A stretch of 64,000 nt of DNA, taken from positions 50,744-114,743 of the forward strand of contig DXGC01000077.1 in assembly GCA_019114135.1 (NCBI GenBank). The letters run 5' to 3'. Shown piece after piece: positions 18,902 through 27,297 of the stretch. The notes below the pieces were generated by a model. It was not told where the DNA came from and did not search any database. It saw nothing but the letters and a program-made list of their open reading frames with translations. Numbering within the stretch: the first letter of the stretch is position 1; each line of letters starts with the position of its first letter. Source of the stretch: Candidatus Corynebacterium avicola. GTDB taxonomy: Bacteria; Actinomycetota; Actinomycetes; Mycobacteriales; Mycobacteriaceae. Made by a program: the position numbers and the translations under genes.

Positions 18902-19354
18902 CTAATAGCGCTCGGGCTCCTCGCCGAGGTCGAAGCGTCTGCCGGAGACCTCGGTCGGGTTGATCTCCACGAAGTTGTACTTCAGCGTCGGCAGCCAGGG
19001 CTTCAGCGGCAGGGACTCGGCCTCGTGGATCTCCTCGGAGCCGGTGAGGACGCGCGCGGTGCCCTTGACGATGACGGACCAGGCCTGGGCGGGGTTGCCC
19101 TCGGCGTCGGTGTCGACGTGGTCGGACTCGAAGAGGACCTTCGAGTCGATCTCGGCGAGGGTGAACAGCTTCGTGCCCTCCGCGGTGCGGAAGTAGATCC
19201 TGCCGTCGCTGACCACGAAGTTCAGCGGGAAGAGGTCGACGTCGTCGCTGCGTCGGACGACCAGGCGGCCCAGGCTGGTGGTTGCCAGCAGGTCCAGGGC
19301 CTCCTTCTCGTCGAGTCGGGTGATGTCTGAATCGGTGGTGTTGTTCTCGCTCAT
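18902..19354 (-). CDS. pyridoxamine 5'-phosphate oxidase family (flavin/F420-binding split-barrel) protein
   Basis: LLATTSLGRLVVRRSDDVDLFPLNFVVSDGRIYFRTAEGTKL. Confidence 0.85.
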   Translation of the reverse strand: MSENNTTDSDITRLDEKEALDLLATTSLGRLVVRRSDDVDLFPLNFVVSDGRIYFRTAEGTKLFTLAEIDSKVLFESDHVDTDAEGNPAQAWSVIVKGTARVLTGSEEIHEAESLPLKPWLPTLKYNFVEINPTEVSGRRFDLGEEPERY

Positions 19355-19504
19355 GACTCCATTCTCCCACCGCTTCCCTGTTCACCGCATTGATCAGTGC
19401 TGTCTTCTTGAACACATATGTTCCTACATATATATCGGGCTCCATTGCTTTTCTTCAGGAGTTTTCACCCGTCAACTGACGATCTGAGCAGTTACCATTC
19501 AGCT

Positions 19505-20302
19505 GTGTCACTGACCAGACCTCGCCGAGCTTGGCCTATCGCCGTCGCCGCCACACTGTTGGCGCTGCTCAGCATGTCTCTGTTGGTCGTCACCCTCACC
19601 CGCGGATCTGAGGACGTCCAGGCCTGCGACCCGATCACCGGCGAGTTCAGCCACGAGGACCGGGAGAGCATCTTCCACATCTACTCCTGCGGTGTGGACG
19701 CGTCCCGCCCCGTCGGCGTCCTGGTCCACCTCCACGGTGACGGCGCCGGCGAGTTCGTCGGCCCGGAGGACCCCGAGGGCACACTGAACTCCCTGGCCCG
19801 GGTCGCCCGCGAACGCAACATGCTGCTGATCACCCCGCAGACCCCCGACCAGGGCAACGGATGGACCTGGTGGCGCAACATGGGGCAGAACGTGAACTGG
19901 CTGTCCGCCTTCATGCGCGAGGAGGTCCTGGCCCGGCGCAACGTCGACGCGGAGAACGTCTGGTGGTCCGGGTACGCGGGCGGTGCAGACATGCTCAGCC
20001 GCGGCGTCCTGACGCACATGGCTCCCCTGGTCACCTCCGGCGCGGTGATGATGGCCGGCGGTGCGGCCCCGGAGACGCTCGAGGAACCCGTGCACCCCTA
20101 CGACCAGGAGAAGCGCGACACCCTGCCGTTGAGCTGGGTCGTCGGTGCCCAGGACGAGAACGTCGCCGCCGCCCGTGAGGGCTCACAGTGGTACCAGGAG
20201 CGTGGTTTCGGGAATACCTCGCTGAGGGTCTCCGGGGACGCCACCCAGTCCAACCTGCCGCAGGCGGACGTGTTGGACGCCGCGATGGACGCGGCGTCGT
20301 AG
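19505..20302 (+). CDS. membrane-anchored/secreted alpha/beta-hydrolase-fold protein, nucleophile apparently lost
   Basis: N-terminal TM/signal; VLVHLHGDGAGEF oxyanion region; WWSGYAGGADML where a GYSGG-type elbow is expected. Confidence 0.65.
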   Translation: MSLTRPRRAWPIAVAATLLALLSMSLLVVTLTRGSEDVQACDPITGEFSHEDRESIFHIYSCGVDASRPVGVLVHLHGDGAGEFVGPEDPEGTLNSLARVARERNMLLITPQTPDQGNGWTWWRNMGQNVNWLSAFMREEVLARRNVDAENVWWSGYAGGADMLSRGVLTHMAPLVTSGAVMMAGGAAPETLEEPVHPYDQEKRDTLPLSWVVGAQDENVAAAREGSQWYQERGFGNTSLRVSGDATQSNLPQADVLDAAMDAAS

Positions 20303-20306
20303 ACAG

Positions 20307-21635
20307 TCAGCCCTCACCGGCGACGACGGTACGGGTCACCGCCCGCTCGTCCCCCAGGATCATCAACGCGAACAGCAACTCCGTGGTGCTGGTGGCGTTG
20401 TCCGCCCGGCGCTTGAGCACCGCCGAGTTCGGTGCCGCGTGAGCGTCCAGGACCACGAGGTCGGCATCCTTGCCCGGCTCCAGCGAACCGACCGACTCCT
20501 CCACACCCAGGGCCTCGGCACCGCCGAGCGTGGCCAGGCGCAGCAGGGCCGGGACGTTCTGAGGTGTGCCGAGCATCCGCGAGACCTTGTAGGTCTCGTT
20601 GAGCGTGGCCAGCGGCGAGAGGCTGGTGCCGGCACCGACGTCGGAGCCGAGGCCGACGCGGAGGCCACCGTTCCGCCCGCCGACCTCCCGTGCCCGGGCG
20701 AGACTGAACATGCCGGAACCGAGGAAGAAGTTGGACGTCGCACAGTGCGCGATCGACGCCTCGGCATCCCCCAGGCGAGTGAGCTCGCGGTCGCTCAGGT
20801 GCACCGCGTGGCCGAAGACGCTGCGCCGACGGACCAGCCCGGCCCGGTCGTAGACGTCGGTGTAGTCCTCAGCTGCCGGGAAGAGCTCACCGACCCAGGC
20901 CACCTCGCCGGTGTTCTCGGCGAGGTGGGTCTGGATGACCACGTCCGGGTACGCCGCCGCGAGCTCGCCGAGAGCGGCCAGCTGGGCGTCGGAGGAGGTC
21001 GGCGCGAACCGAGGAGTGATCGCGTACTCGAGGCGTCCCACCCGGTGCCACCGTTCCAGCAGGTCGACGCTGTGGGCGACGGCGGTCTCCGGGGTGTCGA
21101 GCAGTTCCTCGGGAGCGTTGCGGTCCATGCAGACCTTGCCGGTGATGAGCCGCAGGTTCTTGTCGAGGGCCCGGCGGAACAGGGCGTCCGCGCTCCCGTG
21201 GTGCACCGTGGAGTAGACGCAGGCGGTGGTCACGCCGTTGGCGATGAGCTGGTCGGTGAAGAAGTCCGAGGTGGCGTCGGCGTAGGCGTCGTCGGCGAAG
21301 CGGGCCTCGGCGGGGAAGGTGTAGTTGTCGAGCCAGTCGAGCAGCTCGAGCCCGGGCGAGGCGATCATGTCGACCTGCGGGAAGTGGACGTGCGCGTCGA
21401 CGAACCCGGGGACGATGAGACGCTCGCCCTCGTCGACGAGCGTCGCCTCCGGGTAGGACGCCCGGACGTCGGCGGCGGTGCCGACCTCGAGGATCGTGCC
21501 GTGGTCGTAGGCGACGGCACCGTCCGGGATGTCGAGGTGGCCTGCGCCCGTCGGCGTGACGACGTGGCCGAGGACGACGGTTGTCGCGGTCGTCCCGGTC
21601 GTGTCGGTTGTGCGCAGGTCGGACTGCTCGGTCAT
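20307..21635 (-). CDS. guaD: guanine deaminase
   Basis: IVPGFVDAHVHFPQVDMIASPG, AHCATSNFFLGSGMF, GLGSDVGAGTSLSPLATLNETYK. Confidence 0.92.
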   Translation of the reverse strand: MTEQSDLRTTDTTGTTATTVVLGHVVTPTGAGHLDIPDGAVAYDHGTILEVGTAADVRASYPEATLVDEGERLIVPGFVDAHVHFPQVDMIASPGLELLDWLDNYTFPAEARFADDAYADATSDFFTDQLIANGVTTACVYSTVHHGSADALFRRALDKNLRLITGKVCMDRNAPEELLDTPETAVAHSVDLLERWHRVGRLEYAITPRFAPTSSDAQLAALGELAAAYPDVVIQTHLAENTGEVAWVGELFPAAEDYTDVYDRAGLVRRRSVFGHAVHLSDRELTRLGDAEASIAHCATSNFFLGSGMFSLARAREVGGRNGGLRVGLGSDVGAGTSLSPLATLNETYKVSRMLGTPQNVPALLRLATLGGAEALGVEESVGSLEPGKDADLVVLDAHAAPNSAVLKRRADNATSTTELLFALMILGDERAVTRTVVAGEG

Positions 21636-21735
21636 GAGAGGGTGGGGCTCCTCGAAAATGGGGTTACAAGTTTAGAGGCTGTGGCGAGGTCGATCAGCGT
21701 CTCCAGACACAGCAAGGGCAGGCGGGCGCGGGAAG

Positions 21736-21804
21736 CGGCACTTTGCGTACACAATCCGCCGGTTTCATGACACGAGAACCGGGAAAAGTGTACGCAAAGT
21801 GCCG
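21736..21804. repeat. long inverted repeat (17-bp perfect arms) with nested inner repeat between permease and guaD
   Basis: CGGCACTTTGCGTACAC (21736-21752) / GTGTACGCAAAGTGCCG (21788-21804); inner CCGGTT...AACCGG. Confidence 0.85.
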
Positions 21805-21834
21805 TTCCCAGGGCGGCGCGTGGGGGTCGGGCGG

Positions 21835-23343
21835 CTACGGGCGGGGGCCACTCACGGCGATGGCCTCGGTTTCGGACTCGGCAGCATCCTTGGAGGCGGT
21901 GACGTCCTCGACCTCGACGGTCTGGACGGTGTCAGGACCGGCGACGGGTTCTTCAGCGTCGGGCTCGGTGACCACAGGCTCGGCCAGGTGCCCGTTGCCC
22001 TCACGGTTCAGCAGCAGGTTCAGCAGGATGACGGACACGGCACCGACGGTGATGCCGCTGTCCAGGATCATCTCGACCTCGGTCGGCAGGTTCGCGTAGA
22101 TGCCCTCGAACACGGTCGGCAGCATCGCCAGCGCGATCGACACACCGACGATCAGCGCGCGGGTCTCCGTCCAGGTCACGGTGGACAGCGTCCTGATGCC
22201 GGACGCGACGACCATGCCGAACAGGGCGATGCCGGCACCGCCGAGCACCGGCTGCGGGATGCCGGTGGCGATCTCGCCGACCTTCGGCAGCAGGCCGAGG
22301 ACGATGAGGATGAGACCGGAAGCGGTGACCACGAAGCGGCTGGCGACGCGGGACAGTGACACCAGGCCGACGTTCTGGGCGAAGGCCGAGTACGGGAAGG
22401 TGTTGAAGACGCCGCCGAGCATGGTGGCAAGACCGTCCGCACGCAGGCCGTCGGCGAGGGTGCGTCCGGTGGCGCGGCGTCCGGTGATATCGCCGACGGC
22501 GACGATGTCACCGGCGGTCTCGGTCATGATGACCAGGCCGACGAGCACCATGGTGAGGATCGAGACGATCTCGAAGGTCGGTACGCCGAACTGGAACGGT
22601 GACGGGACGCCGAACCACTCCGCCTCGCCGACGGCGGAGAAGTCGGAGGTGCCGACGGTCAGACCGATGAGCGTGCCGATGATGATGCCGCCCAGGACGG
22701 CCATAGACTTCCACGCCTGCGGGGCGAAGCGGTGGATGCAGACCACGGCGATGAGCGTGACCAGGGCGAGGAGGAAGTTCTGGACGGTGCCCTGCTCGCT
22801 CTCCGCACCGTTCTCGTTGAACAGCCACCCGGCGGCGACGGAGAGCAGTGACAGTCCGACGACGGTGATGATCGTGCCGATGACCAGGGGCGGGAAGTAC
22901 TTCACGATCTTGGCGAAGAACGGTGCCACGAGCATCATCACGACGCCGGTGGCGATGACCGAGCCGTAGATGGCGGTGATGCCGTGCTCCGAGCCGATGG
23001 AGATCATCGGCGCGACGGAGACGAAGGACACGCCCTGGATCAGCGGGAGGCGGGAGCCGAAGCGCCAGAAGCCCAGTGACTGGATCACCGAGGCGATGCC
23101 GGCGACGAAGAGGTCGGCCACGATGAGGTGGTGCATGTGCTCCGCCTCGAACTCGCCGGCGGCGACGAGGGCGCCACCGACGACGAGCGGGACGGCGATC
23201 GCACCGGCGTACATCGCCAGGACGTGCTGCAGGCCGAGGATGAAGGTGCGCAACAGCGGCGGGCGCTGGTCGACCGGGTGCGTGCCGTCCTCGGCGACGG
23301 CGCCGATGGTGCCCGGGGGCAGGGAATTGTCTTGCGAGGTCAT
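21835..23343 (-). CDS. NCS2 family purine (uric acid/xanthine) permease
   Basis: FILGLQHVLAMYAGAIAVPLVVGGAL, QGVSFVSVAPMISIG, NTFPYSAFAQNVGLVSLSRVASR. Confidence 0.9.
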   Translation of the reverse strand: MTSQDNSLPPGTIGAVAEDGTHPVDQRPPLLRTFILGLQHVLAMYAGAIAVPLVVGGALVAAGEFEAEHMHHLIVADLFVAGIASVIQSLGFWRFGSRLPLIQGVSFVSVAPMISIGSEHGITAIYGSVIATGVVMMLVAPFFAKIVKYFPPLVIGTIITVVGLSLLSVAAGWLFNENGAESEQGTVQNFLLALVTLIAVVCIHRFAPQAWKSMAVLGGIIIGTLIGLTVGTSDFSAVGEAEWFGVPSPFQFGVPTFEIVSILTMVLVGLVIMTETAGDIVAVGDITGRRATGRTLADGLRADGLATMLGGVFNTFPYSAFAQNVGLVSLSRVASRFVVTASGLILIVLGLLPKVGEIATGIPQPVLGGAGIALFGMVVASGIRTLSTVTWTETRALIVGVSIALAMLPTVFEGIYANLPTEVEMILDSGITVGAVSVILLNLLLNREGNGHLAEPVVTEPDAEEPVAGPDTVQTVEVEDVTASKDAAESETEAIAVSGPRP

Positions 23344-23349
23344 GCGAGG

Positions 23350-23679
23350 TCAGCTCCCCTGGTAGGTCGAGTATCCGTACGGGGACAACAGCAGCGGGAT
23401 GTGCAGGTGCCCGTTCGCGCCTCCACGCTCGTCGCTGACGGTGAAGGTGATGTCGACGTAGGGGTAGAGCGTCGCGGTGCCGTCAAGGTAGTCGGCGGTG
23501 GCGAACCGGATCCGGTAGGTGCCGGGCTCCAGCAGGGTGGTGAAGCGGTAGCGGCCGTCGGCGTCGGTGGTGCCCGCTTCGATGGCGGACGCTGCGTCGG
23601 AAGTGCTGAACAGGGAGAACGCCAGACCTGCGGCGGGCAGACCGGTGGTGGTGTTCAGGACGTGGGTGGACAGACTCAT
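23350..23679 (-). CDS. 5-hydroxyisourate hydrolase
   Basis: MSLSTHVLNTTTGLPAAGL N-terminus, HLHIPLLLSPYGYSTYQGS C-terminus. Confidence 0.93.
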   Translation of the reverse strand: MSLSTHVLNTTTGLPAAGLAFSLFSTSDAASAIEAGTTDADGRYRFTTLLEPGTYRIRFATADYLDGTATLYPYVDITFTVSDERGGANGHLHIPLLLSPYGYSTYQGS

Positions 23680-24230
23680 GCCGTCACCCCGCTCACCGTG
23701 CCGTCGTCCTCGGTGACGAAGCCACGCAGCCGCAGCTGGTTGATGGCGTCGAGGTGACGGAGGACGAAGGGCCACTCCTCATCGGGCTCGTGGGCCAGTC
23801 GCACGACGAGGTTGTCGAGGATCTGGCGGGAGTCCTTGCCCGCGGCCCGGACGAGGAAGTTCCAGCCGAACTTCTCCCGGTAGGTGGGCTGCAGGTTGCG
23901 GATGGAGGTCATCTCGCCGTTCTCGCCCTGGTTCTCCGTGGCGGCGGCCTGTTCCGCTGCCGACCGGGTCCCTGCCTCGACGGTGCCGCCGATCGGCGGG
24001 TGTGCGTTGACGGACTCGAGGACGGTGTCGTCGTCCAGCTCGTGGAGCAGGACGGACGCCGTGCCGCAGAGGGCGTCGACGGTGGCGATCGGGCGGGCGG
24101 AGGCCACCGCGGTGGCGAGCTCGCGGCTGGCGAAGAGTCCGGTCAGCTGGTCAACGAGTTCGGACGTCTCCATGGCGTTGAACTGCGTCACCGTCACCCT
24201 GACCGGGGTTGAGGTCACTGAGGATGTCAT
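23676..24230 (-). CDS. 2-oxo-4-hydroxy-4-carboxy-5-ureidoimidazoline (OHCU) decarboxylase
   Basis: FNAMETSELVDQLTGLFASRELA, ESVNAHPPIGG, KFGWNFLVRAAGKD; ATGA overlap with HIU hydrolase. Confidence 0.9.
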   Translation of the reverse strand: MTSSVTSTPVRVTVTQFNAMETSELVDQLTGLFASRELATAVASARPIATVDALCGTASVLLHELDDDTVLESVNAHPPIGGTVEAGTRSAAEQAAATENQGENGEMTSIRNLQPTYREKFGWNFLVRAAGKDSRQILDNLVVRLAHEPDEEWPFVLRHLDAINQLRLRGFVTEDDGTVSGVTA

Positions 24231-24308
24231 GGCATTCAGTCTGGAGCACCGGTGTTTCCTGCGGGTAACTCCGGCATTTCTCGGGAACGAAACCTGAATC
24301 GGGGGTGG

Positions 24309-25763
24309 TCAGAGGAACAGGGACTCGCTGGCGGGTTTCGTCTCGTGGCGCACCGCCCTGGCCTTGTCGGCGAGGCTGGTGTGGTTGAACAGCAGATTGA
24401 GGAAGAAGGCGGCGAGGGCGGCGATGACCACGCCGTCGGACAACAGGGTCTGCGCCCAATCCGGGAAGTTCGACCATATGTCCGTGGAGAACTTCGACAG
24501 CAGGCCGAGCGCGACCGCCAGGGCGATGATCGTGGAGTTGATCGTGTCCGTGAGATCGACCTTGCGCAGGGTGTTCACGCCGACGGCGGCGATCGAGGTG
24601 AACAGGATCAGTGAAATGCCACCGATCACCGGGTCCGGCAGGGCGGCGATGACGGCCCCGGTCACCGGCATGAAGCCCATGAGCAACAGGAGCGCACCTG
24701 CGGTGGCGGTGACGTAGCGCGAGTGGACGCGGGTGGTGCGCACGGCGCCGACGTTCTGGTTGAAGACCGTGTCGAAGAAGCCGTTGAAGATGCCGCCGAG
24801 GACACCGGAGGCGGCGTCCCCCACCAGGGAACGGGCGACGTCGTTCTTCGTCATCTTCTTGCCGGTGATCTCCGAGAGTGCGGAGACACTGGCAATGGTC
24901 TCGGCGAAGAGGAACATCATGACCACGGACATGGACAGCACGCCGACGACCGGGAATTCCGGGGTTCCGAAGTGGAAGGGCTTGACGATGGCGAACAGCG
25001 GCTCGTCACCGACACCGGAGAAGTCCAGCAGTCCGGCAGGCCAGCAGATGAGGACGCCGACGATGGTGGCGATGATCATCGACGCTTTAGCCACGACGCC
25101 ACGGGCCAGGCAGGTCAGCGCGACAGCGACGATGACGACGGCGGCGGCGATGCCGATGTACAGCGGGCGCGCATAGTTCGGGTTGTCCGCGCCGTCGACC
25201 GTGGGCTGGCCGACGAACAGGTCGGCAGAGACGCTGATGAGCGAGACTCCCAGGACCAGGAGCACAGCACCGGTGACAAGCGGCGGGAAGAATTTGAGCA
25301 GCTTACTGAACGGCCAGGCGAGCACCAGACCAATGACGCCGCCGGCGAGCATGCAACCCCAGATGGCGGGCAGCCCGTAGGTCTGACCGATGGAGATCAT
25401 CGACGCAACCTGCACGAAGGCTGCGCCGCCGATGATGGGCATGCGCCCGCCGGCGATCTTCCCGGCGCCGAGGGACTGGATGAGGGTGATCACGCCGGCG
25501 ACGAGGAGGTCGGCGTTGACGAGCATCGCCACGGTCTCCTGGTCGAGTCCGAGTGCGGCGCCGAGCGCCAGGGGCACGGAGACACAGCCGACGTACATGA
25601 TGAGGACGTGCTGGATACCGAAGACGAGGTTGTGGCGCCAGCCGAAGTTCGTGTCGACGGCGGATCCGTCGGTGGAGAAGCCGATGTCTGCGTTGTCGGA
25701 CGCAGGTGAGTCAGTGGAGTCGGTGGAGTCGGTGCGGGACGACCCCGGCAGTGTGGCAGTCAT
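24309..25763 (-). CDS. second NCS2 family purine/uracil permease
   Basis: LVFGIQHVLIMYVGCVSVPLALGAALG, NQNVGAVRTTRVHSRYV; ATG at 25763 with AGGAG SD. Confidence 0.9.
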   Translation of the reverse strand: MTATLPGSSRTDSTDSTDSPASDNADIGFSTDGSAVDTNFGWRHNLVFGIQHVLIMYVGCVSVPLALGAALGLDQETVAMLVNADLLVAGVITLIQSLGAGKIAGGRMPIIGGAAFVQVASMISIGQTYGLPAIWGCMLAGGVIGLVLAWPFSKLLKFFPPLVTGAVLLVLGVSLISVSADLFVGQPTVDGADNPNYARPLYIGIAAAVVIVAVALTCLARGVVAKASMIIATIVGVLICWPAGLLDFSGVGDEPLFAIVKPFHFGTPEFPVVGVLSMSVVMMFLFAETIASVSALSEITGKKMTKNDVARSLVGDAASGVLGGIFNGFFDTVFNQNVGAVRTTRVHSRYVTATAGALLLLMGFMPVTGAVIAALPDPVIGGISLILFTSIAAVGVNTLRKVDLTDTINSTIIALAVALGLLSKFSTDIWSNFPDWAQTLLSDGVVIAALAAFFLNLLFNHTSLADKARAVRHETKPASESLFL

Positions 25764-25812
25764 GGAGTTACTCCTGAGCAGACGAGTGCTTGAGTGAATG
25801 TGGAGAAAAGCA

Positions 25813-25840
25813 CGCCGCCGGAGAATGATCTCCGGCGGCG
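25813..25840 (-). terminator. intrinsic terminator downstream of the 2OG dioxygenase gene
   Basis: CGCCGCCGGAGA-ATGA-TCTCCGGCGGCG 12-bp perfect stem, followed on the minus strand by TGCTTTTCT. Confidence 0.75.
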
Positions 25841-25854
25841 GTGTCGGTGTGGGG

Positions 25855-26916
25855 CTACTTCGACTCGGACTTGGCGAAGTTCGCCTGGATACGCATGTCC
25901 AGGTACTCACCGGCGGTCATGGGCTCGTACGTGCCCTCGGGTCCGGCGATGACCGCGTCGCGGTCAGCCTGGGCGAAGTAGGGCATGGAGTAGCGCTCAG
26001 GGATGTCGACACCGATGTCCGCGGCCTTCACCCGGTGGAAGTTGGACTTCAGCTTGTCGTCGGACCAGCGCATCAGCATGTCACCGATGTTGCAGGTCAG
26101 GACGTCGGTGAAGGCGGGGACCGGGGTCCAGGCCTGGACGTCCTGTCCGGCGTCCGCGCCAGGCATGACCTGGAGACCGGACTGACCGTCGGTCTGGAAC
26201 AGCAGGGTGAGCAGGTTGAAGTCGGTGTGCGCACCGGCACGCCAGACCGGGTTGCCGTTCGGGTCGGCGACGTTGTCCTCGGCGTCCATCGCCATGTAGT
26301 GGATCATCCGCAGCGTGCACTGGTGCAGTTCGGAGGCAGGGTCGTGGACCTTGCGGAAGTAGTCGCGCTCGAAGCCGAGCTTCACGGCGAAGAACTCGAG
26401 GACCCGCATGGCGACCTCATGGCACTTCGCCTCGAAGGCGAGGGTCTCCTCCTTGAAACCGACGATGGAGGGGTTGGCGTCCTCGTCGAGCCACAGTCCG
26501 TCCATGAGCGGGCGGGTGATCTGGTAGCTCTCCTTCTCGTCCGGGGTGCCGGTCGAGGGGCGGACCTGGGTCTTGTGCTCGAAGCCGACGTTCTTGCCCT
26601 TGGGCTTGGCGACGGTCTCCAGAGTCTCCGTCGGGAGGGCGAAGAAGCGGGCGGAGGTGGCGAAGGCCTCCTCGATCTCGGCCTTGGTGATGCCGAAGTT
26701 CTTCAGCTGGAAGAAGCCGATGGTGGTCGCAGCGTCCCAGAACTCCTCGGCCTTGGCGTCCCACTCCTCCGGTGAGAGGTCCCAGTCCAGGACGTCGATG
26801 ACCGGTACGGACCGGTCGGTGGTCTCGGTGCCGACGCCACCCATCCTGGACTCGAGGGCGAGTTCGGCGTTGGTGTCGGTGCTGGTGCTGTGTGTGGGCG
26901 TGGCGGTCTGAACCAT
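25855..26916 (-). CDS. isopenicillin N synthase family Fe(II)/2-oxoglutarate dioxygenase
   Basis: AGAHTDFNLLTLLFQ (HxD), NFHRV distal His, ERYSMPYF RxS motif; ATG at 26916 after AAGGGACC. Confidence 0.88.
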   Translation of the reverse strand: MVQTATPTHSTSTDTNAELALESRMGGVGTETTDRSVPVIDVLDWDLSPEEWDAKAEEFWDAATTIGFFQLKNFGITKAEIEEAFATSARFFALPTETLETVAKPKGKNVGFEHKTQVRPSTGTPDEKESYQITRPLMDGLWLDEDANPSIVGFKEETLAFEAKCHEVAMRVLEFFAVKLGFERDYFRKVHDPASELHQCTLRMIHYMAMDAEDNVADPNGNPVWRAGAHTDFNLLTLLFQTDGQSGLQVMPGADAGQDVQAWTPVPAFTDVLTCNIGDMLMRWSDDKLKSNFHRVKAADIGVDIPERYSMPYFAQADRDAVIAGPEGTYEPMTAGEYLDMRIQANFAKSESK

Positions 26917-27235
26917 GGTGGTCCCTTCCATGTCACGCGGTTTCCCCTACGGCCTTTCGCTCCGTCATCCCGACGCCATGCAGACCCGGCTGAGCCGCTG
27001 TCTCTATGTGGATTGCTGTTCGTGGGGAGCCGTCCGGCCCCTTCACACCAAAGAGACTAGGAAGTGACTTTTGCAGATCGGTAGCAGCTGGGTGACAACT
27101 CAGTTTCGGATGTTTCGTCTGCGTCAACGCCGGGATCCTCCGGGGAACACAGGACGTCGCTGCCAAGAGGAGCCCCGATTCGCAACCGACGGTTCGTGAT
27201 TGGAATCAGGCGGAAACGAAGGGTGTGGCACCCAC

Positions 27236-27251
27236 TAGACAGCATGGTCTA
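27236..27251. promoter_or_regulatory. McbR-type binding site (TAGAC-N6-GTCTA) upstream of the ABC importer operon
   Basis: TAGACAGCATGGTCTA, exact match to the corynebacterial McbR consensus; 46 nt before GTG at 27298. Confidence 0.75.
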
Positions 27252-27297
27252 CTTCTTTGCGATCCCATTCACCACTCTGCAGAGAGGGGGCCGTGAC

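Noticed and set aside
19410-19423. GAACA-CATA-TGTTC dyad as a LexA/SOS box
   Set aside because: Spacing differs from the actinobacterial SOS box (TCGAAC-N4-GTTCGA-type), and the downstream gene has no SOS link.
20851-20866. TAGACGTCGGTGTAGT as an McbR-like site
   Set aside because: Second half reads GTAGT rather than GTCTA and lies within guaD coding DNA.
20439-21770. 443-aa plus-strand ORF opposite guaD
   Set aside because: Antisense to a well-supported guanine deaminase; no recognisable motif.
25705-25740. Short repeat GAGTC(A/G)GTG near the start of the second NCS2 permease, considered as a regulatory repeat
   Set aside because: It encodes the low-complexity TDSTDSTDS N-terminal tail and is better explained as coding sequence.
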